Assembly: GCA_016234595.1 (NCBI GenBank)
Contig: JACRBG010000039.1
Span: 1-41,330 of the forward strand
Reading direction: 5' to 3'
Length of the DNA: 41,330 nucleotides
From: Chloroflexota bacterium
GTDB lineage: Bacteria > Chloroflexota > Anaerolineae > Aggregatilineales > J027
In this document: positions 26,871 to 35,647 of the stretch, one piece after another
Layout: the number at the start of each line of letters is the position of its first letter
How positions within the stretch are numbered: position 1 is the stretch's first letter
Position numbers and translations under genes: made by a program
The notes under the pieces: model-generated
Seen by the model: only the letters and a program-made list of their open reading frames with translations
The model's database searches: none
Told to the model about the DNA's origin: nothing

Positions 26871-28565
26871 ATGCGCAAGTATTTTTTGCTTCTGACGATT
26901 GTTGCGATATTCACCTTAAGCGGTGGTGTCCATCCCCCAAGCCAACGTGCGGCCCATGCCCAAGATGACGGTGTTTATCCATGCGCCGCTACCCACTATC
27001 CGGAATTTGGTGACTGCGAAGCGGCCCCCGATGAAGTCACTATTGCCTATGGCGTCTATAACAACCGGGAAAATGACCCTGTAGCTGTTCCAGCTGAAAT
27101 GGTGACAGCAACGGCTGAGGCTATTATCACAGCAGTTGGGGTGGGCGTTCGTGTCATCAATGATTGGGCTGAAGTCCAAAGCGGCTCCGATATGCTGCAA
27201 ATTGTCAATAATGTGCCCATCGAAGGAGCACTCTATACTATTTTCCTGCCCGTTGGCTGGACACCCGAAGGGTCATATCCGGTTGCCCTGAGTGGAAATG
27301 GCGCGGGTACTTCCAATAACCAGCGGTTTTATATGGGCCAAGAATTGGACGCGCCCTTGATTGTGGCTCGCAGTACCGTGAATGGGAGCACAGGTGTAAT
27401 TCTTGCTATGTCCAACGCTGGTGGCACGGAAAGTCAAGGTATTGATGAAGTGACCTATCGCTCAGTTGGGGCATTTTTTAAATGGGTTGAAGAAAATGCT
27501 GGCGGCGATCCTAAGCGTTTGGTTACAGCCGGTGCCAGTCGTGGGGGTGGGTCGTCCTTGATGTGGGCGATTAATCCCTTGGGGCTGGATTATAATGTGC
27601 GTGGCGTTTTTGCGGATGTGCCCCCAACCCAATATGGCACACTGACCGAACGCAGCCCTTTGACCTATCCATCTTTAGCCGCCATCAATATTTTGGTGCT
27701 AAAAGACCTGCTCGGTTGGAAATACAACACGCCCCATGGCCCCGGCCAAAACCCCTCCCCAGCGATGGAATATCTGATTGGGCAAGGCGATGTTGATGCT
27801 GCCAATGCCATTAGCCCCTACGGCATGATTGACAAGTTAACTGGTAAAGATTTAATGATTGCCCATGGTACCCATGACGCCTTTTTCCAATTGGCGCTGT
27901 TCCTCCAATTTGACCGCAAATTAGATGAATTGGGTATCGAGCATGGCACGGTGATTACGGTTGGCAATGGGCATGCCCGTTCAGTTTATTTGTGGCAAGT
28001 GTTTGAGCAATATATGGATGCGCTGGCAAGCGGCGAAGATTTTTTCCTCCCGACAGGCCGCCATTTGTGGATTGACACTGCCCCTGCTGGCGACAACGAT
28101 GTTCCGTTAGCCAATTATCTAAGCGGCATAGGCATGGACGAATCAATGGCATCTGAGTTGCCCTTTACAGTTGAATTGCCCTATAAAAGCGGGGTAGGAC
28201 TGCCCATTGATGTCAGTGCATGTGGCACCCCCGGTGCTGATTTTTCGGTAACATGGACGTTACCAAGTGGTGGCGATCCTTTACCTGTGATTGCGGGCAC
28301 ATTTGATGAAAATGAATGTGTCAGTATCCAAATCTCAACGCCGGATGAAGTCGGCGATTATATATGGAGTTTTGCCTATCGGGGTGAGGATATTAGCCCG
28401 TTGAACACCTCGGCCCGTGATGAAAATGGGTGTGCAACTATTCCAGCAGTGACCACTGTTTCGGAACAGCAACCGTTTTTCACCCAAACCTATGCCTATG
28501 ATGGCTCATTGGCGTTTGGGATTGACCAATATGTTGCCCAAGCTGCAAGCTGTGCGGCTCAATAA
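26871..28565 (+). CDS. Secreted alpha/beta-hydrolase-fold protein
   Basis: The 564-residue protein has a signal peptide (RKYFLLLTIVAIFTLSGG, probable cleavage after AAHA near residue 30). Residues about 110-390 look like an alpha/beta hydrolase of the esterase/PHB depolymerase type: nucleophile S223 in GASRGGG, candidate acid D336 in AHGTHDAF, and candidate H368 in VGNGHARS. The region after about residue 430 contains four Cys and appears beta-rich, possibly a binding or sandwich domain. The substrate is unknown; the fold could also belong to a serine peptidase family. It stands alone between the cell-wall cluster and a convergent gene. Confidence 0.75.
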   Translation: MRKYFLLLTIVAIFTLSGGVHPPSQRAAHAQDDGVYPCAATHYPEFGDCEAAPDEVTIAYGVYNNRENDPVAVPAEMVTATAEAIITAVGVGVRVINDWAEVQSGSDMLQIVNNVPIEGALYTIFLPVGWTPEGSYPVALSGNGAGTSNNQRFYMGQELDAPLIVARSTVNGSTGVILAMSNAGGTESQGIDEVTYRSVGAFFKWVEENAGGDPKRLVTAGASRGGGSSLMWAINPLGLDYNVRGVFADVPPTQYGTLTERSPLTYPSLAAINILVLKDLLGWKYNTPHGPGQNPSPAMEYLIGQGDVDAANAISPYGMIDKLTGKDLMIAHGTHDAFFQLALFLQFDRKLDELGIEHGTVITVGNGHARSVYLWQVFEQYMDALASGEDFFLPTGRHLWIDTAPAGDNDVPLANYLSGIGMDESMASELPFTVELPYKSGVGLPIDVSACGTPGADFSVTWTLPSGGDPLPVIAGTFDENECVSIQISTPDEVGDYIWSFAYRGEDISPLNTSARDENGCATIPAVTTVSEQQPFFTQTYAYDGSLAFGIDQYVAQAASCAAQ

Positions 28566-28573
28566 ATCTATAT

Positions 28574-28616
28574 TAGGGTTTCAAGACAGTTCTCTAAAAA
28601 CTACCCTGAAGCCCTA
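28574..28616. terminator. Inverted repeat between convergent genes, possible bidirectional terminator
   Basis: TAGGGTTTCA (28574-28583) pairs with TGAAGCCCTA (28607-28616) with one G-U pair, around a 23-base loop. It lies between the ends of two convergent genes. T-rich sequence follows only loosely, so termination strength is uncertain. Confidence 0.45.
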
Positions 28617-28647
28617 GTCTGATTTATTAAAGCCATTTTGGTGCTTA

Positions 28648-29142
28648 CTAATCGGATATAGCAGTTCTAGAGAGCCGAATGATTTTCCTGCGCCACGCGG
28701 TTGAATCCATCTGGTATGGCTTCATTAATTCCAATAATTTTTGTGAGGGTCGAGTTGAGGTATATAGCCCATGTTCAAGCCATGAAGGGGTTTGAGCATA
28801 ACCCATTGCTTCAGCTATTATAAGCGATTCTTCTTGGGTAAGGGCATAGGTTGCTTGGTCTTCCTTATTCTCCGACATCACCCCCCAAACAAAGACTATC
28901 ACCAGATTGGGTAGGAATTTTTGGTATTTCTGATTTATGGTGAAATTACTCCCTGATGAAGCTTTCATTTGAATTGGGATAGCTGTAAACTGAGGGATTT
29001 CACCGTCAATATCAATGTAGGCGATTAAATCTATACCCCGATCTCGCATGGGTAGAGCAATTTCAATCCCTGCCGCCAGCAATTCATTGGCAAGCCTATT
29101 TCTTCCCATAATTTCAATGATTTGAGTATCCACTTTACCCAT
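28648..29142 (-). CDS. PD-(D/E)XK nuclease-like protein
   Basis: The 164-residue protein has the pattern of a restriction-endonuclease-like fold: E20 in an N-terminal helix, D38 in DRGIDLIAYID, and Q58-x-K60 in IPIQMKAS, followed by a strand (LVIVFVWG). Gln in place of Glu in the QxK motif is known in several members of the superfamily. The C-terminal 50 residues (LYTSTRPSQKLLELMKPY) are not recognised. ATG 29142 is chosen over TTG 29145 just upstream; no strong Shine-Dalgarno is present, and an internal ATG at 29109 is possible. It lies 139 bases downstream of dnaE on the same strand. Its role (repair, defence or mobile remnant) cannot be told from sequence. Confidence 0.65.
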   Translation of the reverse strand: MGKVDTQIIEIMGRNRLANELLAAGIEIALPMRDRGIDLIAYIDIDGEIPQFTAIPIQMKASSGSNFTINQKYQKFLPNLVIVFVWGVMSENKEDQATYALTQEESLIIAEAMGYAQTPSWLEHGLYTSTRPSQKLLELMKPYQMDSTAWRRKIIRLSRTAISD

Positions 29143-29281
29143 CAAGACTTTGCTTTCGTGTTGGCTTGATCAATTTCCACCCTAGAAAATTTCTATCCCG
29201 ACAAAACATTTCAATAACGTACTCTCCCTCATGCCCAAGACTATTTAGTGTCAAAGCACAAAGCCCTTTTGTCGTGGTTTT

Positions 29282-32200
29282 TTATAGCGGTTGAACCTCA
29301 ACAGCCTCAGTCCCCAAGCGATTGTGGTTATAAAGTCGCTCCAGCAATTCGTCACAAATCACAATACCCGGCTTGGGAAAGTTCATGTGTATCGGGTAAT
29401 CGCGGTCGGGGCGGTGAATCGCAACTTGTAGTTCATCCTCACCGGGATAGCTTTGCGCGATTTGAACAATGCGCCTTAGCGTGCGTTTATCCTGTTCGTC
29501 ATCACTGCTGCGATGGAAATGCACCACCAAACGCTGACGGGGTGTTATTTTGACGGCTTTAGTCGCCCCCGTTTTTAATTTGGTTGCGATTCTAGTCGCT
29601 GTGGGCGATTTCGCCTCAACTGGCGCAGCTATGGCAAATAATGGCAGGGGCTTTTCGACGGGCATATCGGGGAGCAAATCATCGTCACTGGCTGCCAGCA
29701 TATCATCATCATCCAATGCTGCCATATCCTCTACTTCATGCGATATTTCTTCCGGCTCATCCCCGACAAGCATGGAGGCCTCTAGTTCATCTTCAGTCAA
29801 AAGATTTTCGACCTCATAGGTAGCGTTGGTTTCTTCGCGTACTTGGTGATGTCCATTGCCGCCATTCGATTTGGGTAAGGGATAGGGTTCATCATTAGGT
29901 GGCTCTGGAAGATCGTCATCTAAGAAGGGCGATTCTTCATAAGTGTCTGGCAACCAGTCAAGCTGCATATCGTTGAGTTTTTGCAGGGTATCAGCGCCAC
30001 CAAAATCATTTGCGGGGGCAGCACTGTGTACCGTGAAGTTTTGCGTCACCCGATCTACAATAATTTGTACCTCGCCATTGCGCAAATCGGCTTTGCCATA
30101 GACTACCAATACCTTGTCTTCCTGCACAACATCGCGCTGCAAATCCCACGCTTTCGGGAACATAACGGCATTAATGACGCCGTGCATATCCTCGATTTGC
30201 AGAATTGCCATGCTGTCACCCTTTTTAGTGGTGATAACTCGCAATTCGGTTACCAAGCCTGCCACCGTGACGGCTTTGCCACTGATATACTCAGATTGCT
30301 CCAACAAATCGGCAGAGGTATGGGTCGTAATTTTTTGCAGGATGTGGCGCAAATCACCCATTGGGTGGTCGGTAACGTAGAGGCCTGTTAGTTCACGTTC
30401 CCAACGGAGTTGCTCACGCTTATCAGCCGGTTTGGCGGGTTTTTCGATGACACTCCACACTGAACCAACATTCCCGCTGTCTTGAGCACCGCCCATCAAA
30501 TCAAACATGGTAATTTGGCCGATTTCGGCATCTTTGCGGCGGGCAGCACTGTGGCTCATAAGGCGTTCAAGATTGTGCAAGAGGGTTGGGCGATCCCCAA
30601 AGTGATCCATCGCCCCGACGCGGATAAGCGATTCAATGGCGCGTTTGCCAATGACCCGCATGTCGCAACGTTCGAGGAAATTATCGAGGTCTTTAAATAT
30701 CCCGTTGGCCTCGCGCTCTTCCAAGATATGGGCAATGGAGCCCATGCCTACGTTTTTGACCGCCCCCATGCTAAAGCGGATATGTTTGCTGCCGTCATCG
30801 GTGTATTCAATATCGAAGTCTTGCCATGAATAGTTTACATTGGGTGGCAGCACATCAATGCCCATCCGGTTAGCATCGGCCACAAATTGACTGACCTTCG
30901 ATGAGTCGTCGTAATAAACCGACATCAAGGCCGTCATATATTCATGCGGATAGCGGCATTTTAAATAGGCGGTTTGGCATGTAATAACAGCATAGTCAGC
31001 GGCGTGACTCTTATTGAATCCATAATTAGCAAAGAACTCAATTTGGTCAAAGATTTCCGCTGCGGTGTCGGGGTCAACCCCGTTTTTCGGGCCGCTTTCC
31101 ATAAATATTGCCCGATGGGCTTGTAGGTCTTTTTGCTTCTTTTTCGACACTGCTCGGCGCATGAGGTCGGCGTCGCCTAGGCTATAGCCGAACAATTCTG
31201 CCGCAATCTGCATAATTTGTTCTTGATAGGTGATAATGCCATAGGTATTGCCGATAATAGATTCCAGCTTGGGGTGCAAATAGACAGGTGCTTCTTCCCC
31301 ATGTAGGCGGCGATTGAACTGGGGAATAAATTGCATAGGGCCGGGACGATACAGCGAAATGGCGGCAATGATATGCTCAAATGTTTTGGGGCGCATCCCC
31401 GTAAGCATTTGGCGCATTCCACTACTTTCCAATTGGAACACCCCAATGGATTCACCACGTCCCAACATTTTGAACGTTTCCTCAAGCCAGTAATTGGCAT
31501 CGGGGTCATCGGGGTTGGGTTTAATCGGGATATTCGACATATCATATTTGACGCCGTGATGTTTCTCGATGAGCTCACAGGCCCGTCGCAAAATAGTCAA
31601 TGTCGAAAGGCCCAAAAAGTCGATTTTGAGCAGCCCGATACTTTCTGCCGTCTCCATCTCAAATTGCGTCACACGTTTGACCGGACTGTCATCATTATCT
31701 TTAGTTGCACGGTGCAGTGGCAGATATTCATCGAGGGACTTATCAGCCACGATTACCCCGGCGGCATGGGTGCTGGCATGACGCGGCACGCCTTCAATAC
31801 GCATAGCGGTGTCAATAATCTGGCGGGCGTATTGATCTTTTTCGTAAATCTCGATGAAGTCTTTGCTGACTAGGTCAGGTTTTTCTTCGTCATGGCCCAG
31901 CAATTGATAAATTTTAGGGGGTTTGGTCGTGGTCGGGACAAGCCGTGCAATCCGGTCAACTTCGGTCAGCGGCAAATCAAAAGCCCGCCCTACGTCTCGA
32001 ATGGCGGCTTTTGCGCCCAATGTACCAAATGTGATAATGGCAGCGACTTTTTCTTCACCATAGCGCTGCACGCAATATTCAATCATTTCGGCGCGGCGGT
32101 CTTCGGGGAAATCGAGGTCAAAGTCGGGCATCTGGCGACGACCGGGATTTAGGAAACGCTCAAATAGCAGGTTGTTTTCCAGCGGGTCAAGCCCCGTGAT

Positions 32201-33355
32201 ACCCAGCGTATAGGCCACCACGCTCCCTGCCCCTGAACCGCGCACATTCCACCAAATATCCACATCGCGGGCATGACGACACAAGTCCCACACGATCAAG
32301 AAATAGGTTTCAAAACCCATATTGTGAATGACATCAATTTCGTAGTTGAGGCGTTCCCGAACACGCGGGGTATCGGCTGCCGAACCATAACGCCAATAGA
32401 CGCCTTCTTCGCACAGATACCGCATATATTCCCCCGGTGAGGCAAAATCATCGGGTACCGGGAAAATAGGCAGGTGATATTCTTTGGTGTCGAGTCCAAC
32501 ATCCTCACACATCTCAGCAATCAACAAGGTGTTGCTAAGGGCCGCCGGGGCAATATCGCCAAAAAGTTTCCACATTTCGACTTGGGTTCGCATGTAATAC
32601 GAATTGCCGCCGGACATGCTCATACGGTTGATTTCTTTTTTCACCGACCCTGTTTGGATACACAGCAAAGTATCATGGGCATCAAAATCATCGGGGCTGA
32701 CGTAATGTACATCGTTGGTGGCGACCAGCGGCACGTTGGCATATTTGGAATTTTCGACCAACCACTTATTTAATTTATCCAACTGGGGGATGTCATGGGC
32801 TTGCAATTCAAGGAAAAAATTATCCTTACCAAACACATCCTGATACCACCCAATCAACTGACGGGCTTCTTCATCCCGGCCATCTTCAACCATACGTGGA
32901 ATTTCTGCCGCCAAACACCCGCTCGTCGCAATTAGGCCGCTGCCATATTGAGCCATCAATTCGCGGTCAATGCGGGGGCGGTAATAATAGCCTTCCAATT
33001 GAGCTGCCGACGATAATTTCAGCAGATTTCTATAGCCCTGTTGATTTTGGGCCAGCAGCAGCATGTGATAGGGTTTGGCGTCTATTTTGGGGTCACGGTC
33101 AAAACGACTGCGACGTGCGAGATAGGATTCCACCCCAATCAATGGCTTGATGCCTTTGGCTTTGCACGCCCGATAAAAATCAATCACCCCAAACATCGTG
33201 CCATGATCGGTAATTGCCAATGCGGGCATTCCCAATTTAGCCGCATAATCAACCGCGCGGTCAATGACGGCGAATCCATCCAAAAGGCTGTATTCGGTAT
33301 GGAGGTGCAAATGGACAAAATTTTGATCAACATGTGCGTGTGAATGGTCGTGCAT
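29282..33355 (-). CDS. dnaE: DNA polymerase III subunit alpha with acidic C-terminal insertion
   Basis: This is the replicative polymerase catalytic subunit, 1357 residues. The N-terminal PHP domain (about 12-215) starts with HLHLHTEYSLLDG. The polymerase core has the catalytic Asp pair D411 and D413 in PDFDLDFPEDRR and the third in KIDFLGLSTL. The fingers contain NYGFNKSHAADYAVI, and an OB fold lies at about 1018-1100. From about 1123 to 1238 runs an acidic, low-complexity stretch (many Asp/Glu, Pro) absent from E. coli DnaE (1160 residues). A conserved-looking C-terminal domain follows it (about 1258-1357). ATG 33355 is preferred over TTG 33358. It is DnaE type, not PolC, as there is no inserted exonuclease domain. 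Confidence 0.95.
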   Translation of the reverse strand: MHDHSHAHVDQNFVHLHLHTEYSLLDGFAVIDRAVDYAAKLGMPALAITDHGTMFGVIDFYRACKAKGIKPLIGVESYLARRSRFDRDPKIDAKPYHMLLLAQNQQGYRNLLKLSSAAQLEGYYYRPRIDRELMAQYGSGLIATSGCLAAEIPRMVEDGRDEEARQLIGWYQDVFGKDNFFLELQAHDIPQLDKLNKWLVENSKYANVPLVATNDVHYVSPDDFDAHDTLLCIQTGSVKKEINRMSMSGGNSYYMRTQVEMWKLFGDIAPAALSNTLLIAEMCEDVGLDTKEYHLPIFPVPDDFASPGEYMRYLCEEGVYWRYGSAADTPRVRERLNYEIDVIHNMGFETYFLIVWDLCRHARDVDIWWNVRGSGAGSVVAYTLGITGLDPLENNLLFERFLNPGRRQMPDFDLDFPEDRRAEMIEYCVQRYGEEKVAAIITFGTLGAKAAIRDVGRAFDLPLTEVDRIARLVPTTTKPPKIYQLLGHDEEKPDLVSKDFIEIYEKDQYARQIIDTAMRIEGVPRHASTHAAGVIVADKSLDEYLPLHRATKDNDDSPVKRVTQFEMETAESIGLLKIDFLGLSTLTILRRACELIEKHHGVKYDMSNIPIKPNPDDPDANYWLEETFKMLGRGESIGVFQLESSGMRQMLTGMRPKTFEHIIAAISLYRPGPMQFIPQFNRRLHGEEAPVYLHPKLESIIGNTYGIITYQEQIMQIAAELFGYSLGDADLMRRAVSKKKQKDLQAHRAIFMESGPKNGVDPDTAAEIFDQIEFFANYGFNKSHAADYAVITCQTAYLKCRYPHEYMTALMSVYYDDSSKVSQFVADANRMGIDVLPPNVNYSWQDFDIEYTDDGSKHIRFSMGAVKNVGMGSIAHILEEREANGIFKDLDNFLERCDMRVIGKRAIESLIRVGAMDHFGDRPTLLHNLERLMSHSAARRKDAEIGQITMFDLMGGAQDSGNVGSVWSVIEKPAKPADKREQLRWERELTGLYVTDHPMGDLRHILQKITTHTSADLLEQSEYISGKAVTVAGLVTELRVITTKKGDSMAILQIEDMHGVINAVMFPKAWDLQRDVVQEDKVLVVYGKADLRNGEVQIIVDRVTQNFTVHSAAPANDFGGADTLQKLNDMQLDWLPDTYEESPFLDDDLPEPPNDEPYPLPKSNGGNGHHQVREETNATYEVENLLTEDELEASMLVGDEPEEISHEVEDMAALDDDDMLAASDDDLLPDMPVEKPLPLFAIAAPVEAKSPTATRIATKLKTGATKAVKITPRQRLVVHFHRSSDDEQDKRTLRRIVQIAQSYPGEDELQVAIHRPDRDYPIHMNFPKPGIVICDELLERLYNHNRLGTEAVEVQPL

Positions 33356-33380
33356 CAAATTCTCTGACTTTACCAGTACA

Positions 33381-33386
33381 ATTATA
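33381..33386 (-). promoter_or_regulatory. Candidate -10 element of dnaE
   Basis: On the - strand a perfect TATAAT sits 26 bases ahead of the dnaE ATG. The -35 region at 17-18 bases is poor (AACCTG), so the promoter rests on the -10 alone. The implied 5' leader is about 19 bases and carries only a weak ribosome-binding site. Confidence 0.4.
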
Positions 33387-33450
33387 GAATTTTCGTTCTG
33401 ATTCAGGTTTAACTACAGTATAACATAGGCAGGGTTGAAAATGGGTTTGA

Positions 33451-34359
33451 TTAGAAGATAAGGCGTGGTAAAAACCATAAACACAATCCGCTGACAATCT
33501 GGCATATCCATGCGGCTGCTAGACCATTACGATAGCGCAGATAGCCATATAAAAAATTCAGCAGAGTGAACACAATCGCCACAACAACGGCGATCCCTGA
33601 AGCATTGCCCAGTTCCATATGTGGGAAGAACAGAACAATAGACCAAATTGTCGCCAAAATGCCCGAAACTAATGGCCCTCGTAATTCTTGCATTGCCCCG
33701 CGAAAAAACAGCGAATCGGCAGCAGGCATCACAAAACAGACCGCCATAAAGACCCATGTATTCATGATATTAGCCGGAACATGATGCTCATTAAACATTC
33801 GGTCAGATACGGTCTGCAAAGCTGACCCAAACAGGATGATAAAGGGGATGCCAATGGCAAGGCCAAATAAAAAGCCTGTCCGTAAATTTTCGACCGATGT
33901 ATCACTGAGGCGTTGGCTTGTGCCCAGAATATAGGTTATCAGCCCTGCGCCACCCAATGCGGCCCACAAAACCACATAACGGATGCTGGCATCCACTGGA
34001 CTTAGCCCAACGGAGAGAGCCATAATGACCATATAGGCGAAAACAGGGTCAACCTCACGCTGGAAAGGATTGATAAAAAGCGAAGGGTGTTCTTCTTCCT
34101 CGGTTTCTTCTTGATCGTCGTCTACCTCATCCAACCCCTCTTCTTCGTCGCCGACTTCAGCTTCAATTTCTTGTAGCAAGGGTTCGGGGTCGGCTGGGCG
34201 GAGGGTAGCATGAGGAATACGTGGCGGGAGGCTTGGTTTAACGGCCTCAGCTATTTCCTCTACGACTTCAGCTTCAACCGCGTCGTCGGTGGGTTGTTGG
34301 GCGAGAGGCCATGCCATTTGGTCATCATGGGGTGGCCCTTGACGTTCTGGCCGCTTCAC
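33451..34359 (-). CDS. CPBP-like membrane protein with degraded protease motifs
   Basis: The 302-residue protein has a cytoplasmic N-terminal region of about 100 residues rich in Glu/Asp (DEEEGLDEVDDDQEETEEEE), then about seven membrane helices. The C-terminal half resembles CPBP/Abi glutamic intramembrane proteases, but the EExxxR motif reads ADSLFFRG, motif two is FFPH, and the third-motif His position appears to be Gln (AAWICQIVSG). Both active-site Glu residues are therefore missing and it is probably not a protease. The start is taken as GTG 34359 because it overlaps the upstream threonine aldolase stop (GTGA) with GGAG ahead; a TTG at 34416 would overlap the aldolase gene by 61 bases. 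Confidence 0.6.
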   Translation of the reverse strand: MKRPERQGPPHDDQMAWPLAQQPTDDAVEAEVVEEIAEAVKPSLPPRIPHATLRPADPEPLLQEIEAEVGDEEEGLDEVDDDQEETEEEEHPSLFINPFQREVDPVFAYMVIMALSVGLSPVDASIRYVVLWAALGGAGLITYILGTSQRLSDTSVENLRTGFLFGLAIGIPFIILFGSALQTVSDRMFNEHHVPANIMNTWVFMAVCFVMPAADSLFFRGAMQELRGPLVSGILATIWSIVLFFPHMELGNASGIAVVVAIVFTLLNFLYGYLRYRNGLAAAWICQIVSGLCLWFLPRLIF

Positions 34360-35393
34360 GCGAGATAGCTCCGAATGCGTTCCACGACAAATTGGGCGCG
34401 TTCGGGGGTAATCCAATAGTGCGTGACAGCCCGGAAATTCTGAGTATAGACAGGCCGAATCAAAATGTTGTCTTGTTCAAGGGCAGCGGCAAGTTGTGGC
34501 GCGTTGAGCGGGGAGGTGTCATCCACCGAAAACAACACAATATTAGTTGGTACTTTACTTGGGTCAATCTGGATGTGCGGAATGGTTGCTAGACCCTCGG
34601 CCAAAATACATGCAACGGCGTGATCTTCGGCAAGGCGCTCGGTCATTTCTTCCAATGCAATAATACCAGCCGCCGCCAAAATTCCGGCTTGGCGTAATCC
34701 ACCACCCATCGCTTTACGAATCCGGCGGGCGCGACGGATGAACTCTGCTGAACCAACAATCATCGAGCCTACGGGGGCGCATAACCCTTTGGAAAGGCAG
34801 AATTGTATACTGTCAGCGGCTTGCACAACTCGCTTCACATCCTGATTCACAGCGACGGCTGCATTAAAAATACGCGCGCCATCAATGTGTAGCTTTAGGC
34901 CGTTTTCGTGGCAGAGTACCCCCACTGCATCAATATAATCTATGGGTAGGGGTTGACCGCCCACAGTTGCCTGTGTGTTTTCTAAACAGACCAATGTTGT
35001 GATGGGGTAATGTACATTGTCGGCGCGGATGGCGGCCTTGATTTTTGCTAATGGCATGGTGCCATCTGGTTGCACTTCAACCGGCCATGAATGAACACCA
35101 CCATAGGCTGCTGGATTACCCGTTTCATTGATAAAGGCATGGCTCTTATCGCCTAAGATGACTTCATCGCCACGCCCACAATGGGTCAAGATAGATACAA
35201 CATTCCCCATTGTGCCACTGGTGACAAACAACCCGGCTTCTTTGCCTAGTTTTTCCGCCGCCAATTTTTCTAGCCGATTGACGGTTGGGTCTTCACCGTA
35301 GACATCATCACCGACTGGTGCGGTTGCCATCGCCTGTCGCATTTTTTCAGTCGGCCAACTGACGGTATCGCTCCGCAGATCAATTTTGTCCAT
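34356..35393 (-). CDS. ltaE: Low-specificity L-threonine aldolase
   Basis: This 345-residue PLP enzyme of the aspartate aminotransferase fold splits threonine or allo-threonine into glycine and acetaldehyde. Seen: DLRSDTVSWPTEKM at the N-terminus, GDDVYGEDPTVNRLE, FVTSGTMGN, LHIDGARIFNA with the cofactor Asp, and FCLSKGLCAPVGS with PLP lysine K202. Length and motifs are normal for the family. ATG 35393 follows the small membrane protein gene by 15 bases, and its stop overlaps the next start, so it is inside an operon. The ribosome-binding site is weak. Confidence 0.93.
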   Translation of the reverse strand: MDKIDLRSDTVSWPTEKMRQAMATAPVGDDVYGEDPTVNRLEKLAAEKLGKEAGLFVTSGTMGNVVSILTHCGRGDEVILGDKSHAFINETGNPAAYGGVHSWPVEVQPDGTMPLAKIKAAIRADNVHYPITTLVCLENTQATVGGQPLPIDYIDAVGVLCHENGLKLHIDGARIFNAAVAVNQDVKRVVQAADSIQFCLSKGLCAPVGSMIVGSAEFIRRARRIRKAMGGGLRQAGILAAAGIIALEEMTERLAEDHAVACILAEGLATIPHIQIDPSKVPTNIVLFSVDDTSPLNAPQLAAALEQDNILIRPVYTQNFRAVTHYWITPERAQFVVERIRSYLA

Positions 35394-35408
35394 AGGGTAT
35401 TATTCCGG

Positions 35409-35627
35409 TCATTTGATGAGGCTGAGAAAGACGGTCAGTAAGCAACAAGTGAGGCTAGAAAAGCCAATTAGCCCAACTACAAAAGTCACAAACAGGGGCA
35501 GCGCCGAAAAATAGGCTACAATCTGGGCAAACCATTTGGGAACTTCGGCTTCATCGGCCAAATAGGAGGGCGCTCCTACGGTGCCCGTTTCACCATCGTT
35601 ACGTTGTGGTAAGCCTGATTGATTCAC
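35409..35627 (-). CDS. Small single-TM protein of unknown function
   Basis: The 72-residue protein has a polar N-terminus (about 1-38) and a hydrophobic C-terminal segment (about 40-70, ALPLFVTFVVGLIGFSSLTC) ending in LSLIK, so it is probably tail-anchored. GTG 35627 is preceded by GGGGG about eight bases upstream. It fits exactly between the nitrilase-fold gene (20 bases away) and ltaE (15 bases away), which supports a real gene despite its size. No family recognised. Confidence 0.55.
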   Translation of the reverse strand: MNQSGLPQRNDGETGTVGAPSYLADEAEVPKWFAQIVAYFSALPLFVTFVVGLIGFSSLTCCLLTVFLSLIK

Positions 35628-35647
35628 GACCTGCCCCCATCAAAACA

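Noticed and set aside
29249-29254. Perfect TTGACA on the - strand between dnaE and the nuclease-like gene
   Set aside because: No acceptable -10 element at 16-19 bases (CATGAG at 17).
31331-31873. 180-codon open frame antisense to dnaE
   Set aside because: Shadow of the conserved polymerase coding frame; no domain or ribosome-binding site.
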